Shown here in pieces: positions 1 to 5,575 of a stretch of DNA of 16,608 bases. Position numbers and translations under genes: made by a program. Origin of the DNA: an uncultured Oscillospiraceae bacterium (GTDB lineage Bacteria > Bacillota > Clostridia > Oscillospirales > Oscillospiraceae). A model generated the notes under the pieces. The model searched no databases. It saw only the letters and a list, made by a program, of their open reading frames with translations, and was not told the DNA's origin. The stretch is from NCBI GenBank assembly GCA_934635545.1, contig CAKTZN010000017.1, positions 1-16,608 on the forward strand, read 5' to 3'. Every line of letters begins with the position of its first letter. The stretch's first letter is position 1.

Positions 1-82
1 CAAAGAGCGCCACCACCTTTTTCAGAAGTCCGCCGAGAGCCTTTGCGAAGAACTCCACCAGCGTATAGATCAGCTTGTGCAT
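1..82 (-). CDS. possible 5' part of a small hydrophobic/amphipathic protein, runs off left edge
   Basis: From the ATG at 82 the minus strand encodes a 27-residue open stretch beginning MHKLIYTLVEFF and continuing with Ala, Gly, Leu, Lys and Val (a cationic amphipathic or membrane-like helix) to the window edge. GC content is like the provirus genes to the right and unlike the AT-rich stretch 90-420. There is no clear Shine-Dalgarno before this ATG. The frame stays open upstream through the AT-rich segment to a stop at about 170-172, so the real start is uncertain, or the gene was cut by insertion of the + strand cassette. Order and character would suit another phage coat or minor coat gene, but this is only a guess. 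Confidence 0.3.
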   Translation of the reverse strand, partial: MHKLIYTLVEFFAKALGGLLKKVVALF

Positions 83-140
83 ATGAGCAAACCACGGATA
101 AAATGGTAAAAATAATTGCAAAAAATACAGAAATGCTGAC

Positions 141-169
141 TTTACAACAACGTTTTTGAATGATATAAT
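141..169 (+). promoter_or_regulatory. extended -10 promoter of the + strand cassette
   Basis: A -35 TTTACA (141-146, 5 of 6 to consensus) and a perfect -10 TATAAT (164-169) are separated by 17 bp. TG sits one base before the -10 (161-162), making an extended -10. It drives the AT-rich gene starting at 202, against the direction of the provirus genes. Confidence 0.65.
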
Positions 170-201
170 TCATACATACCTCTCAAAAAGGAGAAATGGA
201 A

Positions 202-417
202 ATGTATCTATATTCGGCTGAAGGAACAATTTTTACTATAATCTCCATTCTATTTCAAACAGTAAAAATCGCGCTGCCAATCTTAGCAATTATCTTTCTT
301 ATCAAGGGAATCAAATATATCAATAAGAAAAACAACAACGAAAAATACCAAGCGTATCAACACGAAAAAAAGATACTCGATGATCTTGAACAAGAAATCA
401 ATAGTCATGACGACTAA
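202..417 (+). CDS. small membrane protein, moron-like gene inside the provirus
   Basis: 71 residues, not recognised as any family. Residues about 8-41 are strongly hydrophobic (one long or two short membrane segments rich in Ile, Leu and Phe). They are followed by a charged tail rich in Lys, Asn, Glu and Asp that could form a short coiled coil. Start choice: an AAAAAGGAG Shine-Dalgarno (185-193) is 8 nt from ATG 202 but only 2 nt from ATG 196, so 202 is preferred. The gene is much more AT-rich than everything around it, lies opposite to the provirus genes, and has its own promoter (141-169) and hairpin (422-447). In phages such self-contained cassettes often alter the host, for example by superinfection exclusion; that role here is inference only. 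Confidence 0.6.
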   Translation: MYLYSAEGTIFTIISILFQTVKIALPILAIIFLIKGIKYINKKNNNEKYQAYQHEKKILDDLEQEINSHDD

Positions 418-421
418 CCCG

Positions 422-447
422 AATCCCTCGCCGTCAGGCGGGGGATT
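422..447 (+). terminator. hairpin terminator between convergent genes
   Basis: AATCCCTCGCC (422-432) pairs with GGCGGGGGATT (437-447) over 11 bp (one T-G wobble) around the loop GTCA. A moderately T-rich tract (448-463) follows on the + strand. It begins 5 nt after the stop of the + strand gene and overlaps the 3' end of the minus-strand gene ending at 446, so it may stop transcripts from both sides. The U-tract is poor on the minus side. Confidence 0.6.
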
Positions 448-547
448 ATTCTTTATACCTTTCAGGCAGCGTCCGCAGTTCCAGAATCTCGATCCAGAGG
501 ATACCGAAGATCAGGACAGCGAGAATATCTTGCAGTTCACTGCTCAT
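446..547 (-). CDS. 33-residue hydrophobic protein, possible phage coat/minor coat
   Basis: A very short ORF (begins MSSELQDILAVLIFGIL, ends LPERYKE) with one hydrophobic segment at residues about 8-22 and a charged C-terminus. Its ATG overlaps the stop of the upstream 52-residue gene as ATGA (547-544), which suggests translational coupling, and its stop lies within the 422-447 hairpin. Filamentous phages encode tip proteins of about 30-35 residues with one membrane helix (gpVII/gpIX type), so size and position suit that role. No sequence family is recognised. Its small size leaves real doubt, but the coupled start supports it. Confidence 0.45.
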   Translation of the reverse strand: MSSELQDILAVLIFGILWIEILELRTLPERYKE

Positions 548-702
548 ACCTCATCCTTCTCCCGCTTCTTATCGGTGGCGAACTTTCCGGGGAACAGAGA
601 GCGCAGCACCTTAATGACCACCCACAGCATTGCGGAGCCGAGCAAGGCGAAAACGAATAAAAACACCAGCACAAAGCCGACAGAAACCAGGAACTTAATC
701 AT
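544..702 (-). CDS. 52-residue single-pass membrane protein of the provirus
   Basis: Begins MIKFLVSVGFVLVFLFVF and has a long membrane segment at residues about 3-33, then a basic and charged tail ending DKKREKDEV. A GAGG Shine-Dalgarno (713-710) lies 7 nt before the ATG and overlaps the stop of the preceding gene. Its own stop overlaps the next start (ATGA). A hydrophobic helix followed by a Lys/Arg-rich tail resembles filamentous phage coat-type proteins, whose positive C-terminus faces the DNA. That is inference from layout, not from recognised homology. No signal-peptide cleavage site is obvious. Confidence 0.5.
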   Translation of the reverse strand: MIKFLVSVGFVLVFLFVFALLGSAMLWVVIKVLRSLFPGKFATDKKREKDEV

Positions 703-711
703 AGAGTTACC

Positions 712-894
712 TCACACTAAATCTTTCAGATAGTTGAATAGGAACCGGCCAGCAGCATATGCAAAGCCGCCGATGACGCACCATTTGAAATGGTCGAAGA
801 ATTTCATGGTCATGTATTTCTTCCTTTTCAGCTTCCACCAGAACCGGCGAAGCTGACGAAACAGGTAGTTGTAAATTTGAAAGTGCATATTCAC
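712..894 (-). CDS. small basic membrane protein directly after rep
   Basis: The longest reading starts at GTG 894 and overlaps the rep stop as GTGA, giving 60 residues. The first half is aromatic and basic (Arg, Lys, Trp), followed by a hydrophobic segment at residues about 37-54. An alternative start at ATG 813 has the better Shine-Dalgarno (AAAAGGAAG, about 6 nt upstream) and gives a 33-residue protein beginning MTMKFFDHFKW that keeps only the membrane segment. The second version has the size of filamentous phage tip proteins. The frame lies in a run of closely spaced minus-strand genes, supporting that something here is translated. The family is not recognised. Confidence 0.45.
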   Translation of the reverse strand: MNMHFQIYNYLFRQLRRFWWKLKRKKYMTMKFFDHFKWCVIGGFAYAAGRFLFNYLKDLV

Positions 895-1790
895 AGATAG
901 CCCGCAAGCTTGAGCTGCTCAAAGCTTGGCTCAATGGTCATGGGCTGAAATTCGGGATCAGGAGCAACGGGATACAGCGGAACCTCACCGGCAGGCTCAG
1001 CGCCGTCCCAGAGGTACGGCCATGCCCATTCCTCACCATAGACCATACCGGTCTTGCAGAAGTCATATTCGTTGACGCAGAGCTCATCCAAAGGACGTTG
1101 ATAGAGATACACGTCGCTGGCCTTGGTGGCCTTCTTGAGCGGACGAGAATGGAAGTACAGGTGCTTGCCTATGTCAGATTCTCGCCGGGACAAGTCCTTG
1201 CTGATGTACTTGGTGATGTAGTAGGCCGTCGCTATGGGGTCTCTGATGGGCGCCAGAGAGCAAAAGCCGAAGGTGGTCATGTAGTCCGGCCAGTTGAGAA
1301 AACCGCCGTCTATAAGACGCTGGGGCGCCGGAGACGTGAAGGGGGATATCACATCATCCGGCAGCCCCGAAATCAGTCCATGTATATGCCATGCACCATC
1401 TTTGTGGTGTTCCGGCACAAGCAGCACCTGTATTTGTGACTGGTACTTTTTGCGCTTGTCACGGATAAACTGAGATAAGCGGCTCTGGTAGGTGTCCAAA
1501 TCGAAACGGTCGAACTTGGCACGGTCTATGGTACCGGTGAAAAAGTAGTCCCACGGATTGCACAAGGCGTATTGCAGCACCATGTTACGGGCACGGCTGA
1601 AATTGTTGTCCAGCTTCTTGTCGTTGTGCTGTACGGCCTCTGATTGCCGGAAATAGGCATTGTCAGGGTCACGGACGCCTTTGAAGGTCACGACCTTGTA
1701 GATGCCGTTTCCATATTCGTGGATGCTGTGAACGGGGGATGCAGAATTCGTCATATTGCAGGCACTTCCCGGAATTCGATATGGTGTCAA
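891..1790 (-). CDS. HUH rolling-circle replication initiator (G2P-like)
   Basis: Initiates rolling-circle replication by nicking the origin and staying bound to the 5' end through a catalytic tyrosine. Three motifs of the HUH fold are visible: motif I FFTGTID (about 83-89), the metal-binding His pair in AWHIHGLIS (H135, H137), and motif III AYYITKYISKDL with candidate tyrosines Y190/Y191 and Y195 and nearby lysines K194/K198. Length (287-299) suits the single-domain phage and plasmid initiators of the ORF2/G2P group found in filamentous phages of Firmicutes. The 1790 start is TTG with GAGGG about 5 nt upstream; ATG 1754 with a GGGAAG-like site would shorten it by 12 residues and cannot be ruled out. 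ssb lies upstream and small membrane proteins follow. Confidence 0.85.
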   Translation of the reverse strand: MTPYRIPGSACNMTNSASPVHSIHEYGNGIYKVVTFKGVRDPDNAYFRQSEAVQHNDKKLDNNFSRARNMVLQYALCNPWDYFFTGTIDRAKFDRFDLDTYQSRLSQFIRDKRKKYQSQIQVLLVPEHHKDGAWHIHGLISGLPDDVISPFTSPAPQRLIDGGFLNWPDYMTTFGFCSLAPIRDPIATAYYITKYISKDLSRRESDIGKHLYFHSRPLKKATKASDVYLYQRPLDELCVNEYDFCKTGMVYGEEWAWPYLWDGAEPAGEVPLYPVAPDPEFQPMTIEPSFEQLKLAGYL

Positions 1791-1791
1791 G

Positions 1792-1830
1792 TGCCCTCGT
1801 CGGAGTTCTCACTCCGACCTCTTGAGGGCA
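1792..1830. other. bulged hairpin between ssb and rep, candidate rolling-circle origin
   Basis: TGCCCTC (1792-1798) pairs with GAGGGCA (1824-1830), and GTCGGAGT (1799-1806) pairs perfectly with ACTCCGAC (1811-1818) around the loop TCTC. Only the right side has a 5-nt bulge, CTCTT (1819-1823). There is no T-run on either side, so it is not a normal terminator. Initiators of the HUH group recognise and nick at such stem-loops, commonly beside rep. The nick site itself cannot be assigned. It also borders the rep start codon, so a translational role is possible. Confidence 0.45.
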
Positions 1831-1886
1831 GCTCTGACGGTGCACATCATCACGACGTTCACAGTGAGAGTTGAGTTTCTTTGTGG

Positions 1887-2126
1887 TTACTTTGTGATCA
1901 GGAATACACCGTCACACTTGCCGAAGCGATTGTAGCTGATCTTAACCTCGTCACCCAGTTTGGGAGTATAGCCGCAAAAAGCGAGCTTCCGGTCCAGAAC
2001 ATAGACACGATCACAGCTCAGGCCCTCTCCTTTGTCCATAGGCTCAGTGAGAAACAGATTGACACCAGAAACGGTTTCACCACTGTCACCCTTAAAAGAG
2101 CTTTTACGAATACCGATTACCTTCAT
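1887..2126 (-). CDS. phage ssDNA-binding protein-like, G5P-type
   Basis: 79 residues starting MKVIGIRKSSF. The start at 2126 is chosen because an AAAGGAAA site lies about 7 nt upstream; the longer open frame to 2201 runs through a large hairpin and lacks support. The pattern is a small beta-barrel-like protein with a Gly-Asp motif and a C-terminal stretch containing GDEVKISYNRFGKCDGV. I recognise this as typical of the small ssDNA-binding proteins encoded next to rep in Firmicute filamentous proviruses. It would coat the displaced single strand during rolling-circle replication. It lies 96 nt upstream of rep, on the same strand. Assignment rests on pattern and context and is moderately secure. 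Confidence 0.6.
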   Translation of the reverse strand: MKVIGIRKSSFKGDSGETVSGVNLFLTEPMDKGEGLSCDRVYVLDRKLAFCGYTPKLGDEVKISYNRFGKCDGVFLITK

Positions 2127-2153
2127 CGTTGTATTTCCTTTCGATGTATAAAA

Positions 2154-2198
2154 TTTGCAGGGTACAGAGCTTCCTTCCGGAGGGCTGTACCCTGCAAA
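2154..2198. other. 14-bp-stem hairpin upstream of ssb (phage packaging/origin or leader structure)
   Basis: TTTGCAGGGTACAG (2154-2167) pairs perfectly with CTGTACCCTGCAAA (2185-2198). Inside it a second stem CTTCC / GGAGG (2170-2174 / 2179-2183) can form. It would be the first thing transcribed from the candidate promoter at 2202-2229. Filamentous phages carry large hairpins for packaging and for minus-strand origin priming in such intergenic regions; which role, if any, applies is unknown. Confidence 0.45.
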
Positions 2199-2201
2199 CA
2201 T

Positions 2202-2229
2202 ATATTAAAACCTGCCTAGCAAAATACAA
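2202..2229 (-). promoter_or_regulatory. candidate promoter for ssb-rep operon
   Basis: On the minus strand TTGTAT (2229-2224) and TAATAT (2207-2202) are separated by 16 bp, placing transcription start near 2195 at the foot of the 2154-2198 hairpin. The match is only moderate. Confidence 0.3.
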
Positions 2230-2240
2230 GCCCGTCATAC

Positions 2241-2269
2241 TTGCATTTCTCCCTGTCCCGTAGTATCAT
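2241..2269 (+). promoter_or_regulatory. candidate promoter of the MATE gene
   Basis: TTGCAT (2241-2246) and TATCAT (2264-2269) with 17-bp spacing, 45 bp before the start codon. The -10 matches 5 of 6, the -35 only its first three bases. It is the best candidate in the short gap between the provirus and the gene. Confidence 0.3.
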
Positions 2270-2313
2270 AATAATTTATTGAGCATTTCACGGAACAGAA
2301 AGGAAACCCTATC

Positions 2314-3714
2314 ATGGCAGCAGAAAACAAGCTGGGCGTCATGCCCATTTCCAAGCTCATCTGGAATATGTCCCTTCCCATCATCGCCTCCATGCTGGTG
2401 CAGGCCCTGTACAACATCGTGGACAGCGTGTTCGTCAGTTGGGTCAGCGAGGCATCGCTGACCGCCGTGTCTCTGGCCTTCCCGGCCCAGAACCTGATGA
2501 TCGCACTGGGCGCCGGTACGGCGGTGGGCGTCAACGCCCTGATGGGCCGCGCGTTGGGCGCGGGCGAACAGGAGCGGGCAGACCGTGTGGCGGTGAACGG
2601 CCTGTTTCTGGCGTTCGTAGGCTTTGCCCTTAGCTGCGTGCTGGGGTTGACCTGTGCCGGAGCATTCCTCCGCTCCCAGACCCAGGTGGAGGAGATCATC
2701 GCCATGGGCGAGCAGTACCTCCACATCGTCATGGGCTGCTCCTTCGCCCTGTTCGGCCAGATCATGCTGGAGCGCCTGCTGCAGGGCACGGGCCGCTCCC
2801 TGCTGAGCATGTACACCCAGGGCCTGGGCGCCATCATCAACATCATCCTGGACCCGGTGTTCATCTTCGTATTCGACATGGGCGTGGCCGGTGCGGCCAT
2901 CGCCACGGTCATCGGCCAGATCTGCGGCATGTCGCTGGCGGTGTATTTCAATGTAAAGAAGAACAAGGACATCACCCTGCGCATCCGGGGCTTCCGGCCC
3001 GACTGGCGGCTCATCGGCAGCATCTATGCCATCGGTCTGCCCAGCGTCATCATGATGGCCATCGGCTCTGTCATGACCTTCCTGATGAACAAGATCCTCA
3101 TCACCTATCACTCCGCCCACGAGACGGCGGCCACCGCCTTCGGCATCTACTTCAAGCTGAATTCCTTCATCTTCATGCCGGTGTTCGGCCTGAACAACGG
3201 CGTGGTGCCCATCATCGCCTATAACTACGGCGCGCAGAACCGCGCCCGCATGGTGGAGGCCATCAAGCGCAGCGCTATCTATGCCTCCATCATCATGCTG
3301 GCGGGCATGGCGCTGTTCCTGGCCATCCCCGGCACGCTGCTGAAAATCTTCGACGCCACCGACACCATGCTGACGGTGGGCATCCCCGCCCTGCGGATCA
3401 TCTCCCTCAGCTTCTGGATCGCCGGAGCCTGCATCGCGCTGGGCGGCTCCTTCCAGGCGCTGGGCAAGTCCCTGTACTCCATGATCACCTCCATCGTGCG
3501 GCAGTTGGTGTTCCTGATCCCGCTGGCCTATGTGCTGGCCCGGTACGGCCAGACCATCGGCAACGACGACCTGGTATGGTGGTGCTTCCCCCTGGCAGAG
3601 GTGGCGTCCCTGTTCGTGACGCTGGCTTTCTTCCGGCGGCTGTACCGGACGCTGATCGCCAAGATCCCGGAACACGGCACCAACAGCGGCGGCGAAGAGA
3701 GCTTATTGGGATAA
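2314..3714 (+). CDS. MATE-family multidrug/Na+ or H+ antiporter
   Basis: 466 residues, about twelve hydrophobic membrane segments, no signal peptide: an inner-membrane antiporter of the multidrug and toxic compound extrusion family, expelling cationic or amphipathic compounds using a Na+ or H+ gradient. The N-terminus has the typical opening around residues 10-40 (LIWNMSLPIIASMLVQALYN followed by IVDSVFVSW). A second, related half starts near residue 230, giving the two-lobed layout. Substrate cannot be read from sequence. Start: ATG 2314 with AAAGGAA about 8 nt upstream. It is monocistronic, ended by a strong terminator at 3730-3762. It lies where many Firmicutes carry rpmH-rnpA, so the usual neighbour of dnaA is missing here. 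Confidence 0.93.
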   Translation: MAAENKLGVMPISKLIWNMSLPIIASMLVQALYNIVDSVFVSWVSEASLTAVSLAFPAQNLMIALGAGTAVGVNALMGRALGAGEQERADRVAVNGLFLAFVGFALSCVLGLTCAGAFLRSQTQVEEIIAMGEQYLHIVMGCSFALFGQIMLERLLQGTGRSLLSMYTQGLGAIINIILDPVFIFVFDMGVAGAAIATVIGQICGMSLAVYFNVKKNKDITLRIRGFRPDWRLIGSIYAIGLPSVIMMAIGSVMTFLMNKILITYHSAHETAATAFGIYFKLNSFIFMPVFGLNNGVVPIIAYNYGAQNRARMVEAIKRSAIYASIIMLAGMALFLAIPGTLLKIFDATDTMLTVGIPALRIISLSFWIAGACIALGGSFQALGKSLYSMITSIVRQLVFLIPLAYVLARYGQTIGNDDLVWWCFPLAEVASLFVTLAFFRRLYRTLIAKIPEHGTNSGGEESLLG

Positions 3715-3729
3715 AATCATATTTCACTG

Positions 3730-3762
3730 AAAAGAGCGGACGCATGTCCGCTCTTTTTTCTT
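3730..3762 (+). terminator. strong intrinsic terminator of the MATE gene
   Basis: AAAAGAGCGGAC (3730-3741) pairs with GTCCGCTCTTTT (3746-3757) around GCAT, followed by more T residues (TTCTTC). A-tract, GC stem and T-tract are all in the right order for the + strand. It insulates dnaA from the upstream gene. Confidence 0.92.
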
Positions 3763-3789
3763 CCCGCGTTTAATTAGAATAAGTATTGC

Positions 3790-3818
3790 TTTACTTTTTC
3801 ATTACTTTCTGGTATAAT
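3790..3818 (+). promoter_or_regulatory. dnaA promoter, extended -10
   Basis: -10 TATAAT (3813-3818) preceded by TG at 3810-3811 (extended -10). A weaker -35 TTTACT (3790-3795) lies 17 bp upstream. About 40 bp separate the -10 from the dnaA start. I see no DnaA box in 3715-3860, so autoregulation through boxes at the promoter, common elsewhere, is not visible. Confidence 0.7.
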
Positions 3819-3860
3819 TATGGTGAGATAAATATGCGCAAACGGGAAGGGAGTACAGGG

Positions 3861-5174
3861 ATGAATTCACTGTCCGATGTATGGAAAACAGTGCTTGACC
3901 GGCTGAAAAAACAGCTTTCCGATACCACCATCAATACCTGGTTCGACGAGGTGACCGTGGTCACCATGGAGGATTCGGCCCTGGTACTGCATTGTGGGAA
4001 CGTATTCAAAAAGAGCACCATTGAAAAACGCTTTACGCCCCAGATCAAGGAGGCGCTGCGGGATATCTTTTCCTCTGATCTCGAGGTGAAGCTGCTGGAT
4101 GACGAGCAGCTCTCCGCCTATCACGGGGTCAGACCGGATCATCCCGATACGCTGGCCGACAGCGAGGCGTTCACCTTTGAGACGTATGTGGTGGGCCCGC
4201 AGAACAAGATGGCCTATGCCGCCGCCCGCAGCGTGGCGGAGAAGCCCGCCGGCTCCTTCAACCCGCTGTTCATCTATGGCGACAGCGGATTGGGCAAGAC
4301 CCATCTGCTTCACGCCATCGCCCGGCAGACCAAGCGCCTGCGACCCGAGAGCAGTATGGTACTGGTGAAGGGCGTGGATTTCACCAACGACCTGATCGAG
4401 GCCATCCGCGGCGGCACCACCTCCGAATTCCGCGAGAAATATCAGAGCGAGAACCTGCTGCTGGTGGATGATATCCAGTTCATCGCCGGTAAGAAGCAGA
4501 CGCAGGAGGAATTCTTCCACACCTTCAACGCCCTGTATGAATCGGGCCGTCAGATCGTGCTGACTTCCGACCGGCCGCCCAAGGAGATGACCCAACTGGA
4601 GGATCGTCTGCGGACGCGGTTCGAGTGGGGACTGATGGTGGACGTCGAGCCGCCGGATTACGAGACGCGATTGGCCATCATCCGCAACAAGGCGGCACTG
4701 CTGGGCATCAATCTGCCGGATCGGATCACCAATATGATCGCCGAGAATATCACCGCCAACGTCCGGCAGATCGAGGGCGTGCTGAACAAGATCCTGGCGT
4801 ACAGCGACCTGATGGGCGTTATGGACGAAGAGGCCATCATGAAGGCGCTGGAGGACGTTGTGAAGAACAGCAACGAATATATTCCCACGCCGGAGGCTAT
4901 CATCGAATATATCGCCAAATATTTCGAACTGGAGCCGGAGACCCTGCAGGGACAGAGCCGCGGCCGCGACGTGGTGAACGCCCGTCAGATCGCCATGTAT
5001 CTGATCCGCCGGATGACCAATATGTCCCTGAAGGACATCGGCAAATCCTTCGGCGGCCGCGACCACACCACAGTGCTGCATAGCCTGGATAAGGTCGAGG
5101 CCCAGATGCGGTCGGACACCGCCTTTGCCGAGACGGTGAAGGAGATCACGACGAACATCAACGCAAAGCAATGA
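3861..5174 (+). CDS. dnaA: chromosomal replication initiator DnaA
   Basis: 437 residues, normal for Firmicutes. Binds DnaA boxes at oriC, forms an ATP-bound filament and melts the origin. Domain I (residues about 1-75, starting MNSLSDVWKTVLDRL) handles protein contacts. A short linker follows to about 103. The AAA+ domain has Walker A GDSGLGKTH (140-148) and Walker B LLLVDDIQF (199-207). The C-terminal helix-turn-helix carries the DnaA signature with GRDHTTVLHS (about 399-408). Start: ATG 3861 preceded by AAGGGAG 7 nt upstream. An in-frame ATG at 3834 lacks such a site and the homology begins at 3861. It is followed by the candidate oriC and then dnaN. Confidence 0.97.
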   Translation: MNSLSDVWKTVLDRLKKQLSDTTINTWFDEVTVVTMEDSALVLHCGNVFKKSTIEKRFTPQIKEALRDIFSSDLEVKLLDDEQLSAYHGVRPDHPDTLADSEAFTFETYVVGPQNKMAYAAARSVAEKPAGSFNPLFIYGDSGLGKTHLLHAIARQTKRLRPESSMVLVKGVDFTNDLIEAIRGGTTSEFREKYQSENLLLVDDIQFIAGKKQTQEEFFHTFNALYESGRQIVLTSDRPPKEMTQLEDRLRTRFEWGLMVDVEPPDYETRLAIIRNKAALLGINLPDRITNMIAENITANVRQIEGVLNKILAYSDLMGVMDEEAIMKALEDVVKNSNEYIPTPEAIIEYIAKYFELEPETLQGQSRGRDVVNARQIAMYLIRRMTNMSLKDIGKSFGGRDHTTVLHSLDKVEAQMRSDTAFAETVKEITTNINAKQ

Positions 5175-5177
5175 AAA

Positions 5178-5328
5178 AGCTGGCATGAAATCTTTGATTT
5201 CATTGCCAAAAGGGATTACGGCCGACTGCGCGCGCCCGTTGGGCACACTTGCTGGCCGAGAAGAATTTTTCTGACGCACATGTCGTCAGAAAAATAATTT
5301 AATTTATTTGCGCCGTGCGCGGCGCAAA
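5178..5328. repeat. palindrome cluster after dnaA
   Basis: Three stems: GGCATGAAATC / GATTTCAT(T)GCC (5182-5207, loop TTT, one bulge); ATTTTTCTGACG / CGTCAGAAAAAT (5265-5276 / 5284-5295, 12 bp perfect); TTTGCGCCG / CGGCGCAAA (5307-5315 / 5320-5328, 9 bp perfect, loop TGCG). The second has T before and A after the GC stem, the reverse of an intrinsic terminator, so none of the three is a clear dnaA terminator. The segment up to about 5295 may itself be a copy of another dispersed intergenic repeat, but only one copy is in the window. Confidence 0.5.
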
Positions 5329-5355
5329 CTCTGCGAGGCAGATTTCAACATTTCC

Positions 5356-5486
5356 CGTGGAATTCACGTGGAAAGCTTGTGGAAAAACAGCTTGTCCCGA
5401 AAAGCTGTGGAAACCGTTCGTCTTTTCCCACCATGTCCCGTGGAAAAGAAATGGCGGAAAATAAAGGAAAAAGAGGGTTTTCCACA
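5356..5486. promoter_or_regulatory. DnaA box cluster
   Basis: Against the relaxed box TT(A/T)TNCACA there are perfect hits at 5378-5386 (TGTGGAAAA, minus-strand box) and 5478-5486 (TTTTCCACA, plus-strand box). One-mismatch hits are at 5406-5414 and 5439-5447. Weaker ones at 5356-5364 and 5367-5375 stand exactly 11 bp apart and 11 bp from 5378. All but the last point the same way; the opposite one adjoins the unwinding region. No box has the strict TTATCCACA form. Confidence 0.75.
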
Positions 5487-5494
5487 GTTTTATT

Positions 5495-5575
5495 TACTAC
5501 TGAGAATACTACGAATAAAAAGATTAGTTTATGTTGTGTTTCCGAAAAATATTCCTATATTTTTTCGGAAGCGAA
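5495..5575. promoter_or_regulatory. DnaA-trio-like motif and AT-rich unwinding element
   Basis: Nine bases after the box at 5478-5486, on the same strand, come TACTACT (5495-5501) and TACTAC (5507-5512), resembling the CTA-type trios bound as single strand by DnaA in Bacillus. An AT-rich run follows (5513-5575) containing TTCCGAAAAATAT / ATATTTTTTCGGAA (5540-5552 / 5557-5570), nearly perfectly palindromic. Unwinding there is inferred from the order of the elements. Confidence 0.55.

Larger units (their letters stand above)
1..2210 (-). mobile_element. inovirus-like provirus or remnant (replication half), partial
   Basis: Seen: a block of minus-strand genes of lower GC than the chromosome around it, comprising a small ssDNA-binding-like protein, an HUH rolling-circle initiator and three tiny hydrophobic proteins packed end to end. 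There are large hairpins before and after the ssb gene and an AT-rich + strand gene inside. Known: filamentous phages pair a G2P-type initiator with a G5P-type ssDNA-binding protein and several coat proteins of 30-80 residues. Inferred: an integrated filamentous phage or its remnant. The diagnostic morphogenesis ATPase (Zot/gpI) is not in the window and would lie beyond the left edge, so a rolling-circle plasmid remnant is not excluded. Both ends are uncertain. The right end must lie before the efflux gene at 2314, probably between 2200 and 2240; no repeat of an attachment site can be seen. Confidence 0.6.

Noticed and set aside
1881..2219. 112-residue + strand ORF
   Set aside because: It is antisense to the ssb-like gene, lacks a ribosome site, and ends inside the upstream hairpin.
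2196..2280. dif-like XerCD attachment site at the right provirus edge
   Set aside because: AT-rich bits resemble parts of dif, but no two 11-bp arms with a 6-bp centre can be aligned, and no matching left copy is in the window.
5265..5295. dnaA terminator
   Set aside because: The stem is perfect but T precedes and A follows it, the opposite of an intrinsic terminator.
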